A DNA stretch of 64,000 bases, taken from CAIQPS01 sp963721365. GTDB lineage: Bacteria; Actinomycetota; Thermoleophilia; RBG-16-64-13. Within the stretch, counting starts at the first letter, position 1; the number at the start of each line of letters is the position of its first letter. The position numbers and the translations under genes were made by a program. The stretch lies in contig CAVRJE010000015.1 in assembly GCA_963721365.1 (NCBI GenBank), positions 62,001 to 126,000 on the forward strand, written 5' to 3'. The notes under the pieces are model-generated. The model was not told the origin of the DNA and did not search any database. It saw only the letters and a list, made by a program, of their open reading frames with translations. This document shows, piece by piece, positions 10,601-18,549 of the stretch.

Positions 10601-10837
10601 ATGGGGACATACGCCATGAGCAAGCTCACCAGCAAGTACCAGACGACCGTCCCCGGGCCGGTCAGACAGGCGCTTGGACTGTCGAAGGGTGACACGCTCG
10701 CCTTCGAGATCACCGAGGATGGCGCGGTCACCGTCAGAAAGGCGACTCCTCTCGACCTGGAGTTCTCAAGGGCGCTTGAGCCATTGCTCTCGGAGTGGGC
10801 CACAGAGGAGGACGAGGAGGCCTACCGTGAGCTTTGA
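10601..10837 (+). CDS. AbrB/SpoVT-like antitoxin
   Basis: 78 aa from ATG 10601, which has GAGGAG about 10 bases upstream; an in-frame ATG at 10616 (MSKLTSKYQTTVP) is the alternative start. The swapped-hairpin DNA-binding core reads TSKYQTTVPGPVRQALGLSKGDTLAF, written here in two parts: TSKYQTTVPGPVRQ and ALGLSKGDTLAF. The acidic C-terminus (EEDEEAYREL) is the likely toxin-binding tail. It overlaps the following MazF-like gene by 11 bases, the usual toxin-antitoxin arrangement. It likely represses its own promoter through the palindrome just upstream. Confidence 0.85.
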   Translation: MGTYAMSKLTSKYQTTVPGPVRQALGLSKGDTLAFEITEDGAVTVRKATPLDLEFSRALEPLLSEWATEEDEEAYREL

Positions 10838-11184
10838 CCGGTGGTCGGTCGTGGTCGTACCCTTCCCTTTCACCGACCGTGACGCGCGCCGGCGCCGGCC
10901 GGCGGTGGTCGTGTCGCACCCAGGAGGAATTCGGCGCCCGCGTGGGGCACAGCGTGCTCGCGATGGTGACCAGCGCGGATCATCGCCCGTGGCCGCTCGA
11001 CACGGCAGTGTCAGATCTGTCGGCCGCGGGTCTGCCCGCACCCTCGGTCGTACGGATGAAGCTCTTCACACTTGACGACCGTCTTATCCAGAGGCAGGTG
11101 GGCGCGCTGAGCCCGGACGACCGCGCCGCGACGCGGGAGGCCTTGACAAGGCTGCTCGGCGATAGTCCGCCGCGACGGTCCTAG
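10827..11184 (+). CDS. MazF/PemK-family endoribonuclease toxin, one frameshift
   Basis: GTG 10827 gives VSFDRWSVVVVPFPFTDRDA, the first strands of the MazF fold with the conserved VPFPFTD and the RPAVVVS strand (10890-10915). One forward shift near 10918 restores VLAMVTSA, LSAAGLPAPS, RMKLFTLDDRL and the usual G-L-S-x-x-D end (VGALSPDD). Length about 119 aa matches the family. MazF toxins cut mRNA at short sequences. If the frameshift is real the toxin is dead; given the same error type throughout the window, I favour an intact toxin. Its stop overlaps the stop of the convergent activase gene by four bases. Confidence 0.8.
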
Positions 11185-11964
11185 CCGCCGAGCCTCGTCT
11201 CCCAGGCTATGAGCGCCGCGCCCAGCGCGCCCACATACTCCGGATCGGGCAGGACTTCGACGTCCACTCCGCCGAGCGCCTCCGACAGCGACTTCACGAA
11301 CCCCACGTTGAGGGCGGCTCCGCCGCCCAAGCACCACCGGGTCTTCGACGCCGATACGCCGCACCATGGCCGACACGCGGCTGGCCATCGCGTCGTGGAC
11401 CGCCCGAGCGATGTCGGCCGGCGGCGTGTTGGCGTGGATGAGGCTGACGACCTCGGACTCGGCGAATACCGTGCATTGCGCGTTCATCGGAATGGCCTGG
11501 GTGGAATCGAGCGACGCCCGGGAGAAGTCGTCCAGTTGCATGTCGAGGGCGCGGCTCATGGCTTCCACGAAGGCGCCCGCACCCGCGGCGCACTTCTCGT
11601 TGATGGCGAAGTCGATCACCTTGCCTTCGGCACTCAGCCTGATGGCCCGGGCTTCATCCGCGCCTACGTCGACCACCGTCCGGGCGCCGGGCCGGAGGGC
11701 CGCGGCGCCCCTCCCATCGGCCGCTACCTCGGTCGGCTGCAGGCCGGCGTAGGGAAGGGCTTTGCGTCCGGCCCCTGTGGCGGCGATGGCGGCGATGTCG
11801 TCCCGCTCGATCCCCGCGACCCGCGCGGCCTCGCGCAGCCCACGTTCGGCCGACTCTTCGTGATCGAACCCCGAGGCGACGGCGGCCTTCGCTACCACCC
11901 GGCCTTCCTGTATCAGGACGGCGTGGACGTTCTTGGCGCCCACGTCGATCCCGGCAACGATCAC
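11181..11964 (-). CDS. Second ASKHA-family ATPase activase (BadF/BzdP-like)
   Basis: GTG 11964 gives VIVAGIDVGAKNVHAVLI (phosphate-1 loop). GATGAGRKALPYAG, VVDVGADEARAIRLS, NEKCAAGAGAFVEAM (cluster Cys) and NAQCTVFAESEVV (second Cys) follow the family order. One forward frameshift near 11330 leads into LNVGFVKSL and LGAALIAWETRLGG. About 261 aa. It is the last gene of the korABC run (its start overlaps the korC stop, GTGA). Class I benzoyl-CoA reductases use two different ASKHA subunits; having two activase paralogues here, with a ferredoxin and Kor, matches that pattern, though the substrate-reducing subunits are not present. Confidence 0.85.
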
Positions 11965-12578
11965 GCTCTGCTCCTCGCGGGACCGGCGGCGCGCCATTCG
12001 GCTGCGTCGAGCGCCAGTCCGCGGGCAAGAGCCTTCGTGTTTATCTCCTCCGTACCGGCCGGCACCATCGCCAGCACGGCCTTGCGCAGAGACCCGGTGC
12101 TCACCACACCGGTGATCCCGGCGACCGCGCCCAGGGTGAGGATGTTCGTCGTCTGCGTCCGCCCGGTCTCTTCCAGCGCCAGCCGGGTGAACGGTATGCC
12201 GAAGCGTTCCCCCTTGAAGGCCGGCACGGCCGCGACATTCTCGGAGTCGTAGACGAGCACTCCGTCGGAGTGAAGGACGCCGATGTACTCGTCGGCGGCC
12301 GCCTGCGACAGCGCGACCAGAAGGTCGGCCCTTTCGAGTTCCGGGTAGTCGATCGGGGCGGAGGCGATGATGACGTCGCTTCGGCTGTAGCCTCCGCGGG
12401 CTTCCGGACCGTAGGACTGGGTCTGCACGACGTAGCGGTGGTCGCGGGCGCCGGCCATGGCCAGGATGACGCCCATGAGGATCACGCCCTGGCCGCCGCT
12501 GCCTCCGAACCGCACTTCGACCACATCGCGGGCCGCCAGAAGTCCCGTCCGGACGGTGCTGTTTGCCGAGGAACTCAT
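11961..12578 (-). CDS. korC: 2-oxoacid:ferredoxin oxidoreductase, gamma subunit (KorC)
   Basis: 205 aa, intact. Contains VRFGGSGGQGVILMG, the gamma-subunit glycine-rich signature, plus QTQSYGPEARGGYSRSDV and LALEETGRTQTTNILTLGA, all usual for the gamma subunit of 2-oxoglutarate or pyruvate oxidoreductases. The gamma subunit completes the alpha/beta/gamma enzyme that oxidatively decarboxylates a 2-oxoacid with CoA and reduces ferredoxin. It overlaps korB by 4 bp and the downstream activase by 4 bp, so translation is probably coupled through all four genes. Confidence 0.85.
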   Translation of the reverse strand: MSSSANSTVRTGLLAARDVVEVRFGGSGGQGVILMGVILAMAGARDHRYVVQTQSYGPEARGGYSRSDVIIASAPIDYPELERADLLVALSQAAADEYIGVLHSDGVLVYDSENVAAVPAFKGERFGIPFTRLALEETGRTQTTNILTLGAVAGITGVVSTGSLRKAVLAMVPAGTEEINTKALARGLALDAAEWRAAGPARSRA

Positions 12579-13673
12579 TCGCCACCCTCGCAGGGGAGCG
12601 CCGTCTCGTCGGGGGGAGGATCGTCCTCGCCCCACGCGTCGGGCACCTCGGCCGGCGCGGCCGCCTCCGCCTGGGCGCCGGGCGCTTCGGCACCTCCGCT
12701 CGCAGTCGCGGCCGGCGCGCCTTTCGAGACGAGGCTGGGAGGCAGGCCGCAGGCTGCCGGCTCTGCAGCGGGAGCGGCGCGGCGCGGCCGGCCCTTGCGG
12801 GCGGCCGCCGCCTCCTGGGCGCGAGCCGAGATGGCCGCATAGGTGGACTGGAATTCCGGCGCCTCCGGATCGTCGTGAAGGACGCCGGTCACGATCTTGT
12901 CTTCGAGCTCTTCGGCCGGCATCTTCGCCGCGCCGCGTGATCGACACCGAACGCGCCTTCGCGTCGTCCAGCATCGCGGCCACGCCGGCGGGCGGGTTGC
13001 GTTTGCCGTATTCCGTGGGGCACGGGACTACCGCTTCGATGAAGGAGAACCCGTGATGCTGGATGCCCTGCTTGATCAGCCGCTCGAGCGGCCTGATGTT
13101 GGCCGCGGTGCCGCGGGCGACGAAGCTGGCCCCCGCCGCCTCGGCCAGCCTGCAGAGGTCGAAGGGAGGCTCCACCTGCCCGTAGGGAGCCGTGGTGCCG
13201 CGGTCGCCCAGATCCATCGTGGGCGAGAGCTGACCACCGGTCATGCCGTAGGTCTGGTTGTTGAAGAGGATGCAGGTGATATCGATGTTGCGCCGGCAGG
13301 CGTGGATCAGGTGGTTACCTCCGATCGCCGCCCCGTCCCCATCGCCGGTGAGCACCACCACGGTGAAATCCGGGCGGGCCATCTTGATGCCGGTGGCAAA
13401 AGCCAGGGCCCGGCCGTGGATGGAGTGCACGGTCCCCATGTCGATGTAGCCCACGGCCCGGCTGGAGCAACCGATGCCGCCGACCACCACGGTCTTCTCC
13501 CGCTCGAGGCCGAGGTCGAGGACCACGCGCAAGAAGGCGCCCGTCACGATCCCGATGCCGCAGCCCGGGCACCAGATGTGCGGCAGCCGCTCGGTGTGCA
13601 GGAACTGTTCGATCTCCAGGGCCTCGGGGGCGAGGGCGCCGGCCGTGGGGGTTTCAGAGCTCGTTTCAGACAT
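12575..13673 (-). CDS. korB: 2-oxoacid:ferredoxin oxidoreductase, beta subunit (KorB), with C-terminal extension
   Basis: The thiamine-diphosphate subunit. WCPGCGIGIV supplies cluster cysteines; GIGCSSRAVGYI, HGRALAFATGIKMARP, GDGDGAAIGGNHLIHACRRN and NNQTYGMTGGQLSPT are the TPP/Mg and substrate-loop motifs seen in KorB. One forward frameshift near 12935. After the normal family end (about residue 290) there is an Ala/Pro/Glu-rich tail of roughly 70 residues (AAAARKGRPRR to PCEGGE) not usual for KorB. ATG 13673 overlaps the korA stop. Together with korA and korC it probably oxidises 2-oxoglutarate to succinyl-CoA; the exact 2-oxoacid is inferred from family resemblance. Confidence 0.85.
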
Positions 13674-14844
13674 TCTCGTACTTCCCAACCAACTCGGTCA
13701 CCCGGTCGAGGATCTCGCGCGGGGTGATCAGCGTGCCGTCGATCTTGCCCATGCTTATGACGGTGGTCCAGTTCTCCGCCATCTTGCGCACTTCGCGCGC
13801 GTACTGGCCCAGGTTCAGTTCGGGGATGAGCATGAACTCGACGCGCCTGGCGACCGTCTGGATGATCTCCACCGGCAACGGGAACAGGGTGTAGAGGTGG
13901 AGCACCTCCACCTGCAGCCCCTCCTTCTCGGCCAGCTTCCAGGCCGCCCGGGCGCTTCGGGCGCACGAACCGTAGGCCACGATGCAGACGCGGCCCCTGC
14001 CCTCGTTCTTCACGTCGTAGAGGCAGAGCTCGTCGCGGTGGTTGCCCACCTTGTCGTAGAGCTCGCGAATGAACTTCTCGCTCTTCTCCGGGTCGTTGGT
14101 GGGGAAGCCGGTCTCGTCGTGGATGAGCCCGGTCACGTGGGGGTGCGTCTCGGAGCCCAGCACGTGAGGCGGGTGCACCTCGCGCACCATATCGGGGTGG
14201 AGATAGCCCGGGGTGAAGTCGAAATCCCCGCTGGTCAGCCGGTAGCGCCCGATGAGCTCGGGGGCGAAGCTCTCGCGCATGTGGCCGACCACTTCGTCGG
14301 CGAGCAGAGTGACCGGAGTGCGGAAACGCTGGGCGAAGCGGACGGCGGCCATGGTCAGCCGGTACATGTCGGCGACGTTGGAGGCGGCCAGCACCACGGC
14401 CGGGTGGTCGCCATGGGTGCCCCAGCGAGCCTGCATGACGTCCCCCTGGGACGGGGCGGTCGGACGGCCGGTCGAGGGGCCGGCCCGCATCACGTCGACG
14501 ATGACGAGCGGGGCTTCGACCATGATGGCGTAGCCGATGGCCTCCTGCATCAACGAGAAGCCGGGGCCAGAGGTAGCGGTCATCGCCAACTGCCCGGCGA
14601 GCGACGCGCCTATGCAGGCGCAGATGGAGCCGATCTCGTCCTCCATCTGCAGGAACACCCCGCCCAGCCGGGGAAGCTCGTACGCCATGGCTTCCATGAT
14701 CTCCGAGCTGGGGGTGATGGGGTACCCGGCGAAGAAACGGACCCCGGCGTCGAGGGCCCCCAGAGCGCAGGCCCGGTTACCCTGGATCAGCATGCTGCTG
14801 GGGTCGATCTTCTCCCGCAACACGTGTGTGTGCCAGCGTTCCAT
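13666..14844 (-). CDS. korA: 2-oxoacid:ferredoxin oxidoreductase, alpha subunit (KorA)
   Basis: 392 aa, intact, from ATG 14844. The pyrimidine-binding domain has FFAGYPITPSSEIMEAMA, QMEDEIGSICACIGASLAG and TATSGPGFSLMQEAIGYA; VEAPLVIVDVMRAGPSTGRP with SQGDVMQARWGTHGDH follows, matching KorA-type alpha subunits. The C-terminal transketolase-like domain has IVAYGSCARSARAA and LYTLFPLP. It heads korABC plus activase, 100 bp downstream of the TetR gene on the same strand. Reduced ferredoxin from this enzyme is the known electron source for ATP-dependent benzoyl-CoA reductase in Thauera and Azoarcus, which makes the neighbourhood with activases meaningful. Confidence 0.9.
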   Translation of the reverse strand: MERWHTHVLREKIDPSSMLIQGNRACALGALDAGVRFFAGYPITPSSEIMEAMAYELPRLGGVFLQMEDEIGSICACIGASLAGQLAMTATSGPGFSLMQEAIGYAIMVEAPLVIVDVMRAGPSTGRPTAPSQGDVMQARWGTHGDHPAVVLAASNVADMYRLTMAAVRFAQRFRTPVTLLADEVVGHMRESFAPELIGRYRLTSGDFDFTPGYLHPDMVREVHPPHVLGSETHPHVTGLIHDETGFPTNDPEKSEKFIRELYDKVGNHRDELCLYDVKNEGRGRVCIVAYGSCARSARAAWKLAEKEGLQVEVLHLYTLFPLPVEIIQTVARRVEFMLIPELNLGQYAREVRKMAENWTTVISMGKIDGTLITPREILDRVTELVGKYENV

Positions 14845-14946
14845 CTCACTCGCAGTGTAACACCGCCGAGAGGGCGGGAGGCTTCCCCCAGTCGCCCCGC
14901 GCGCGAGGCAGCGGGCGCTACGCGAGGGCGAGCTCACGCGGACAGC

Positions 14947-15600
14947 CTAGGCGGCCGGCTGCGGGTTCTTGAGATAGGCGATGATGACCTCGGCCAGCCG
15001 CTGGAGGAGCAGGTCGGGCGGAGCAGCCGTGGGCAGAGACACCCCGGACAGGGAGCGCTGTACGTACTCTTCCTGGGCGGCCTGCGCCAACCGGGAGGCG
15101 ACGCGGGCGGCGTCCTCGGGATCGGGATGCCCTATCTGCCCGGCGTGGCGCATGAGCACCTCGATCTCGAGCCCTTCCATGACGGCCTTGTGCCGGTAGC
15201 CCTGCGCCCGCAACACCGGGTCGGTCGCCCCATGCACGACGAACGCCTCGAACAGCCGGCCATCGCCTTCAGCGGCGATCTGCTTTATCTCGAGCATTTG
15301 CCTGACCGACTCCTCGAGCGAGAGGCTGTCCCAGTCGACCTTGGCGAGTTGCGCCCGCATGGCGGCTTCTTCCCGGGCCTGAACGCGGTCCTGGACGGCG
15401 TGCAGGAGCGCGGTCTTGTCACCGAAACGGGCGTACAGGGTGCCTATGGAGGTGCGGGAGCGGCGGACCACCTCGGCGGTGGTGAGGGCTTCGAAGCCCT
15501 TGCTCTTGATAAGGGCCTCAGCGGCTCTCAGCATACGTTCCTGGGAGTCGCGGCTCCGCTGCTGGCAGGGAGCTTTTACGGCGTGTGCGGTTTCGGCCAC
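14947..15600 (-). CDS. TetR/AcrR-family transcriptional regulator
   Basis: 217 aa, intact. The N-terminal helix-turn-helix is clear: ERMLRAAEALIKSKGFEALT, then TAEVVRRSRTSIGTLYARFG and DKTALLHAVQDRV. The rest is an all-helical ligand-binding domain with no recognisable effector. It is divergent from citrate synthase and upstream of korABC on the same strand, so it could control both sides. The 185 bp between it and gltA contains a perfect palindrome and repeated GATTCTA elements that look like its operators. The effector could be an acyl-CoA or aromatic acid given the neighbours, but that is speculation. Confidence 0.85.
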   Translation of the reverse strand: MAETAHAVKAPCQQRSRDSQERMLRAAEALIKSKGFEALTTAEVVRRSRTSIGTLYARFGDKTALLHAVQDRVQAREEAAMRAQLAKVDWDSLSLEESVRQMLEIKQIAAEGDGRLFEAFVVHGATDPVLRAQGYRHKAVMEGLEIEVLMRHAGQIGHPDPEDAARVASRLAQAAQEEYVQRSLSGVSLPTAAPPDLLLQRLAEVIIAYLKNPQPAA

Positions 15601-15649
15601 GACTTGATTCTAGCATCACCGCACGTCGAAATGGAGATGGTTGTCCGTG

Positions 15650-15661
15650 GAATCTAGATTC
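15650..15661. promoter_or_regulatory. Palindromic candidate TetR operator
   Basis: GAATCTAGATTC is a perfect 12-bp palindrome in the divergent tetR-gltA region. GATTCTA-like elements repeat close by (15606-15613, 15657-15663, 15663-15670). The AT-rich island contrasts with the surrounding high GC, so promoters for both genes are probably here. Confidence 0.5.
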
Positions 15662-15785
15662 TATATTCTAACTTGGAGACGATCGTGCTGTGGGCTTCGT
15701 CGTACTCGTCTGGAACGACTGTTCCTACGGGCTGATAGAGTGGAAGCATAGAGCGGCATCGGACGCGAGCGCGAGGATGGGATCG

Positions 15786-17123
15786 ATGGCAGGGACCGCA
15801 AAGATCATCGTCGAAGGAAAGTCGCACGAGCTACCGGTGGTAGTGGGGACCGAAGGTGACCGCGCCATCGATATCACCGGACTGCGGGAGGCCACCGGCC
15901 ATATCACCGTCGACGAAGGCTACGTGAACACCGGCTCGTGCCGGTCGGCCATAACTTTCGTCGACGGCGAGAACGGCATCCTGCGCTATCGCGGCATCCC
16001 GATCGAACAGCTCGCCGTCAAGAGCACCTTCGTGGAGACCTGCTGGCTGCTCATCTACGGAGAGTTGCCCACGCGCGAGCAGCTCAAGGCATGGAGCGCC
16101 CTGTTCACCAAGTACGAGATGATCCACGAGGGCCTCTACCACCACTTCGACGGCTTCCCGTCGACGGGCCATCCCATGGCCATCCTCTCGGCGATGATCA
16201 ACGCCATGAGCTGCTACGAGCCCGGCCTGATGGAGATGGAGTCACCGGCCACCTTCCAGATCTCGGCCGCCCGCCTCATCAGCAAGCTGCGCACCATCGC
16301 CGCGGCGGCCTACAAGGCTTCCATCGGCCAACCGATCGTGTACCCGAAGCCTCACCTGGACTACTGCACGAACTTTCTGCATATGATGTTCTCCATCCCC
16401 TTCGGGGACTACGAGCCCGACCCGGAGACGGTAGCCGCTCTGCAACTCATCCTTATCCTGCACGCCGATCACGAGCAGAACTGCTCCTCGAGCACCGTGC
16501 GGATGGTGGCCTCCTCGGGCGCCAACCTCTTTGCCAGCTGCGCGGCCGGCGTGTGCGCTCTCTGGGGGCCGCTGCACGGGGGGGCCAACGCCGCCGTCGT
16601 GGAGATGCTGCAGCAACTGCACGACGACAACGTCGACCTGAAGGACTACATTGCCCGGGTAAAGGACAAGAACTCCTCGCTCCGGCTTATGGGGTTCGGC
16701 CACCGTGTCTACAAGAGCTACGACCCCCGGGCCAGCATCATGAAGGACGTGGCCGACAAGCTGCTCAGCAAGCTCAAGGCCGCCGATCCGCTGCTCGAGA
16801 TCGCCAAGCGGCTGGAGGACGTCGCCCTCAGCGACCCCTACTTCGTCGAGCGCAAGCTCTACCCCAACGTGGACTTCTACTCGGGGGTCATCCTCCGGGC
16901 CATGGGGATCCCGGTGAACATGTTCACCGTGATATTCGCCATGGGCCGGATGCCGGGATGGATCGCCAACTGGAAAGAGGTGCACGACGCCGGCAGCGCC
17001 CTGTACCGCCCGCGCCAGGTCTACATGGGGCAGGGCAAGCGGTCCTACACGCCGATCGATGAACGGGGAACAGCGGCATGCTTGGCCCCGGCGACCTCCG
17101 CGGACGGGCGGCCGCACTGCTAG
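15786..17123 (+). CDS. gltA: Citrate synthase
   Basis: 445 aa, intact. I chose ATG 15786 because GAGG lies nine bases upstream; ATG 15777 is the alternative. Condenses acetyl-CoA and oxaloacetate to citrate. Motifs: GYVNTGSCRSAITFVDGE and GILRYRGIPIEQLA at the N-terminus, LILHADHEQNCSSSTVRMV (active-site His), LWGPLHGGANAAV (second His), and LMGFGHRVYKSYDPRA with the third His/Arg cluster. The late Asp lies in the NVDFYSGVIL segment. This is a type II citrate synthase-like length. It is divergent from the TetR/kor operon, tying the entry of the TCA cycle to ferredoxin-linked 2-oxoglutarate oxidation. Confidence 0.93.
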   Translation: MAGTAKIIVEGKSHELPVVVGTEGDRAIDITGLREATGHITVDEGYVNTGSCRSAITFVDGENGILRYRGIPIEQLAVKSTFVETCWLLIYGELPTREQLKAWSALFTKYEMIHEGLYHHFDGFPSTGHPMAILSAMINAMSCYEPGLMEMESPATFQISAARLISKLRTIAAAAYKASIGQPIVYPKPHLDYCTNFLHMMFSIPFGDYEPDPETVAALQLILILHADHEQNCSSSTVRMVASSGANLFASCAAGVCALWGPLHGGANAAVVEMLQQLHDDNVDLKDYIARVKDKNSSLRLMGFGHRVYKSYDPRASIMKDVADKLLSKLKAADPLLEIAKRLEDVALSDPYFVERKLYPNVDFYSGVILRAMGIPVNMFTVIFAMGRMPGWIANWKEVHDAGSALYRPRQVYMGQGKRSYTPIDERGTAACLAPATSADGRPHC

Positions 17124-17152
17124 GTCGCGCAGACTCCGTTGCGGCCGCGCTG

Positions 17153-17506
17153 CTAGAAGTGCGCGACGGAGCTGGACTTTTGGGCCAGGCGATCCTTGAC
17201 GAGAGGTAGGTGCCCCAGCAGGTAGGTCGTCCCCACGGCCCGCACGGTCACCTCATACCACCGCGTCGTCCCCTTGTGGTAGCTCAGGTCTACCAGCTCG
17301 ATGCCCTCGGCGACCGCCATGTCCTGGATGACTCTGTGGACCGCGTCCTCGCTTCCCCCCGTGTCCACGTAGGTCTGCACCGCCTGTTCCGCGGCCCGAT
17401 CCGAGAAGTCGACGGCGCTCCGGCGGGCACCGTACATACTCATTCCGTCGGCGACCAGGACACCCACGAGTGCCAGAAGAACGACTATGAATAGGATTAC
17501 TCTCAT
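17153..17506 (-). CDS. Small membrane-anchored protein, function unknown
   Basis: 117 aa. One N-terminal transmembrane helix (RVILFIVVLLALVGVLVADG, residues 2-21), then a soluble part with no recognised domain. The segment after the helix (YGARRSAVDFSDRAAEQAVQ) resembles the start of TadE/TadG-like or pilus-assembly accessory proteins, where a membrane helix is followed by a residue pattern ending in a small periplasmic domain; this is a weak resemblance. It runs in the same direction as the next upstream gene (another small membrane protein) and the RsbW-like gene, so the three may be co-transcribed. Confidence 0.6.
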   Translation of the reverse strand: MRVILFIVVLLALVGVLVADGMSMYGARRSAVDFSDRAAEQAVQTYVDTGGSEDAVHRVIQDMAVAEGIELVDLSYHKGTTRWYEVTVRAVGTTYLLGHLPLVKDRLAQKSSSVAHF

Positions 17507-17551
17507 ACGGGTAATAACGGGCCGGCGGTCATAAGGTTACGCGTTACAGAG

Positions 17552-18044
17552 TTATGCGGCCGGGCGAGCTTTCCTTCTACGCGCATACCAGACGGCGAGA
17601 ACGGCCGCCACGATCACGAAGACAGCGAGGACCACCCAGGGAAGGACGTCGTTCAGCGCGACGAAGCGGAGCGAAGTGGTGCCCTCGTCCAACATGGTCG
17701 CGCCTGCGATGAGCCGGGCGGACAGGGCGGGATCGCCCTGCGCCACCTCCGAGAGGGTAGCCGGTCCCGCGATGCGAACGGCGAGAATGTCGCTGCCGCC
17801 CAGAGCCGCTATGGCGTCACCCGAGACGGTGAAGGCCGGCGTCTCGTTCAGCAGCGTGAGCGAGCGATCCATGGTGACGCTGAGGGAGCCGGCCGCTGCG
17901 CGCGGCGGTGCGGCGGTGCGGCGGTGCGGCGACGAGGATGCCGGCGCATAGAAGAAGTGGGACCAGAAGGAAGATGCCAGCCGCCGCGGCCAAGGTGAAC
18001 GCCCTCGCCGCGGGTGATCGTCTCCGAGAATCGGCCGGGCTCAT
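17552..18044 (-). CDS. Putative two-helix membrane protein with octamer repeat and frameshift
   Basis: Starts MSPADSRRRSPAARAFTLAA with a hydrophobic helix (FLLVPLLLCAGILVA). The C-terminal part (SVTMDRSLTLLNETPAFTVSG onward) has an extracytoplasmic domain of about 80 residues and a second helix (VVLAVFVIVAAVLAVWYA) followed by a basic tail (RRRKARPAA). The two parts are in different frames. The break falls at or just after three and a half copies of the octamer CGGCGGTG at 17903-17930 (written on the plus strand). Joined, it would be about 163 aa. No family recognised. Confidence 0.55.
17903..17930. repeat. Octamer tandem repeat (CGGCGGTG x3.5)
   Basis: Three perfect copies of CGGCGGTG plus CGGC, within the coding region of the two-helix membrane protein and next to its frame change. 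A unit of eight is not a multiple of three, so a copy-number change would switch the frame on or off. Confidence 0.8.
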
Positions 18045-18053
18045 GGCCGGCAG

Positions 18054-18527
18054 CTATGCGGGCAAGAGCTTCGTCAGGCGGAGGACGGTCCCTTCCGCTT
18101 CGCCCTCGAGCTCGACCATCTCGTCGGTGAGGGCTTTCAGTATGGTCAGCCCGAGGCCGGGCTCGCTCAGCGGGTCGCACCCCTCCAGCCACCCGACCAG
18201 TGCGCGCCGTTCCGGATAGAGCACGCTGATCACGAAGGCGCCGGGCCGGGAGTCGAAGTCCATCTGGATGGAGCAGCCGGGCGTCGCTGCGTCTTCTCCT
18301 TCGACACCGCCCGAGGCTCCCGCGGCCGCTCCGCCGCCGGCCAGGGCGAGAACGCAGTTGCATGCCTCGGTCACGATCACCTTCAGATCGGCGACCACTT
18401 CCGCATCGAGGGCATCGCGAGCGCCGAGCGCCCCGACGACGAGTCGGCACAGAGCGACGTACTCCGGCCGGCACGGAATGAACAGCGATGTGGGGGGCGT
18501 CGCCAGATCTGTCTGCTGGGCTGTCAT
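18054..18527 (-). CDS. RsbW-like anti-sigma factor / HATPase domain protein
   Basis: 157 aa from ATG 18527. The GHKL ATP-binding fold is seen in DLKVIVTEACNCVLAL (N-box-like helix with E-A-C-N) and in the G-box region DPLSEPGLGLTILKALTDEM. Such proteins (RsbW/SpoIIAB class) bind ATP and hold sigma factors, or phosphorylate anti-anti-sigma partners. A Gly/Ala-rich loop with acidic residues (GGGAAAGASGGVEGEDAATP) interrupts the domain. No sigma factor or STAS-domain partner gene is next to it. It lies 9 bp upstream of the two-helix membrane protein gene, same strand. Confidence 0.7.
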   Translation of the reverse strand: MTAQQTDLATPPTSLFIPCRPEYVALCRLVVGALGARDALDAEVVADLKVIVTEACNCVLALAGGGAAAGASGGVEGEDAATPGCSIQMDFDSRPGAFVISVLYPERRALVGWLEGCDPLSEPGLGLTILKALTDEMVELEGEAEGTVLRLTKLLPA

Positions 18528-18549
18528 GGTTCTCGCATCATGAGTCGTT

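Noticed and set aside
13474..15657. A 727-residue open frame on the plus strand opposite korA/korB/tetR
   Set aside because: It is an antisense shadow: composition is rich in Gly, Arg, His and Asp as expected from the complement of high-GC codons, and no domain is visible. The minus-strand genes have clear motifs.
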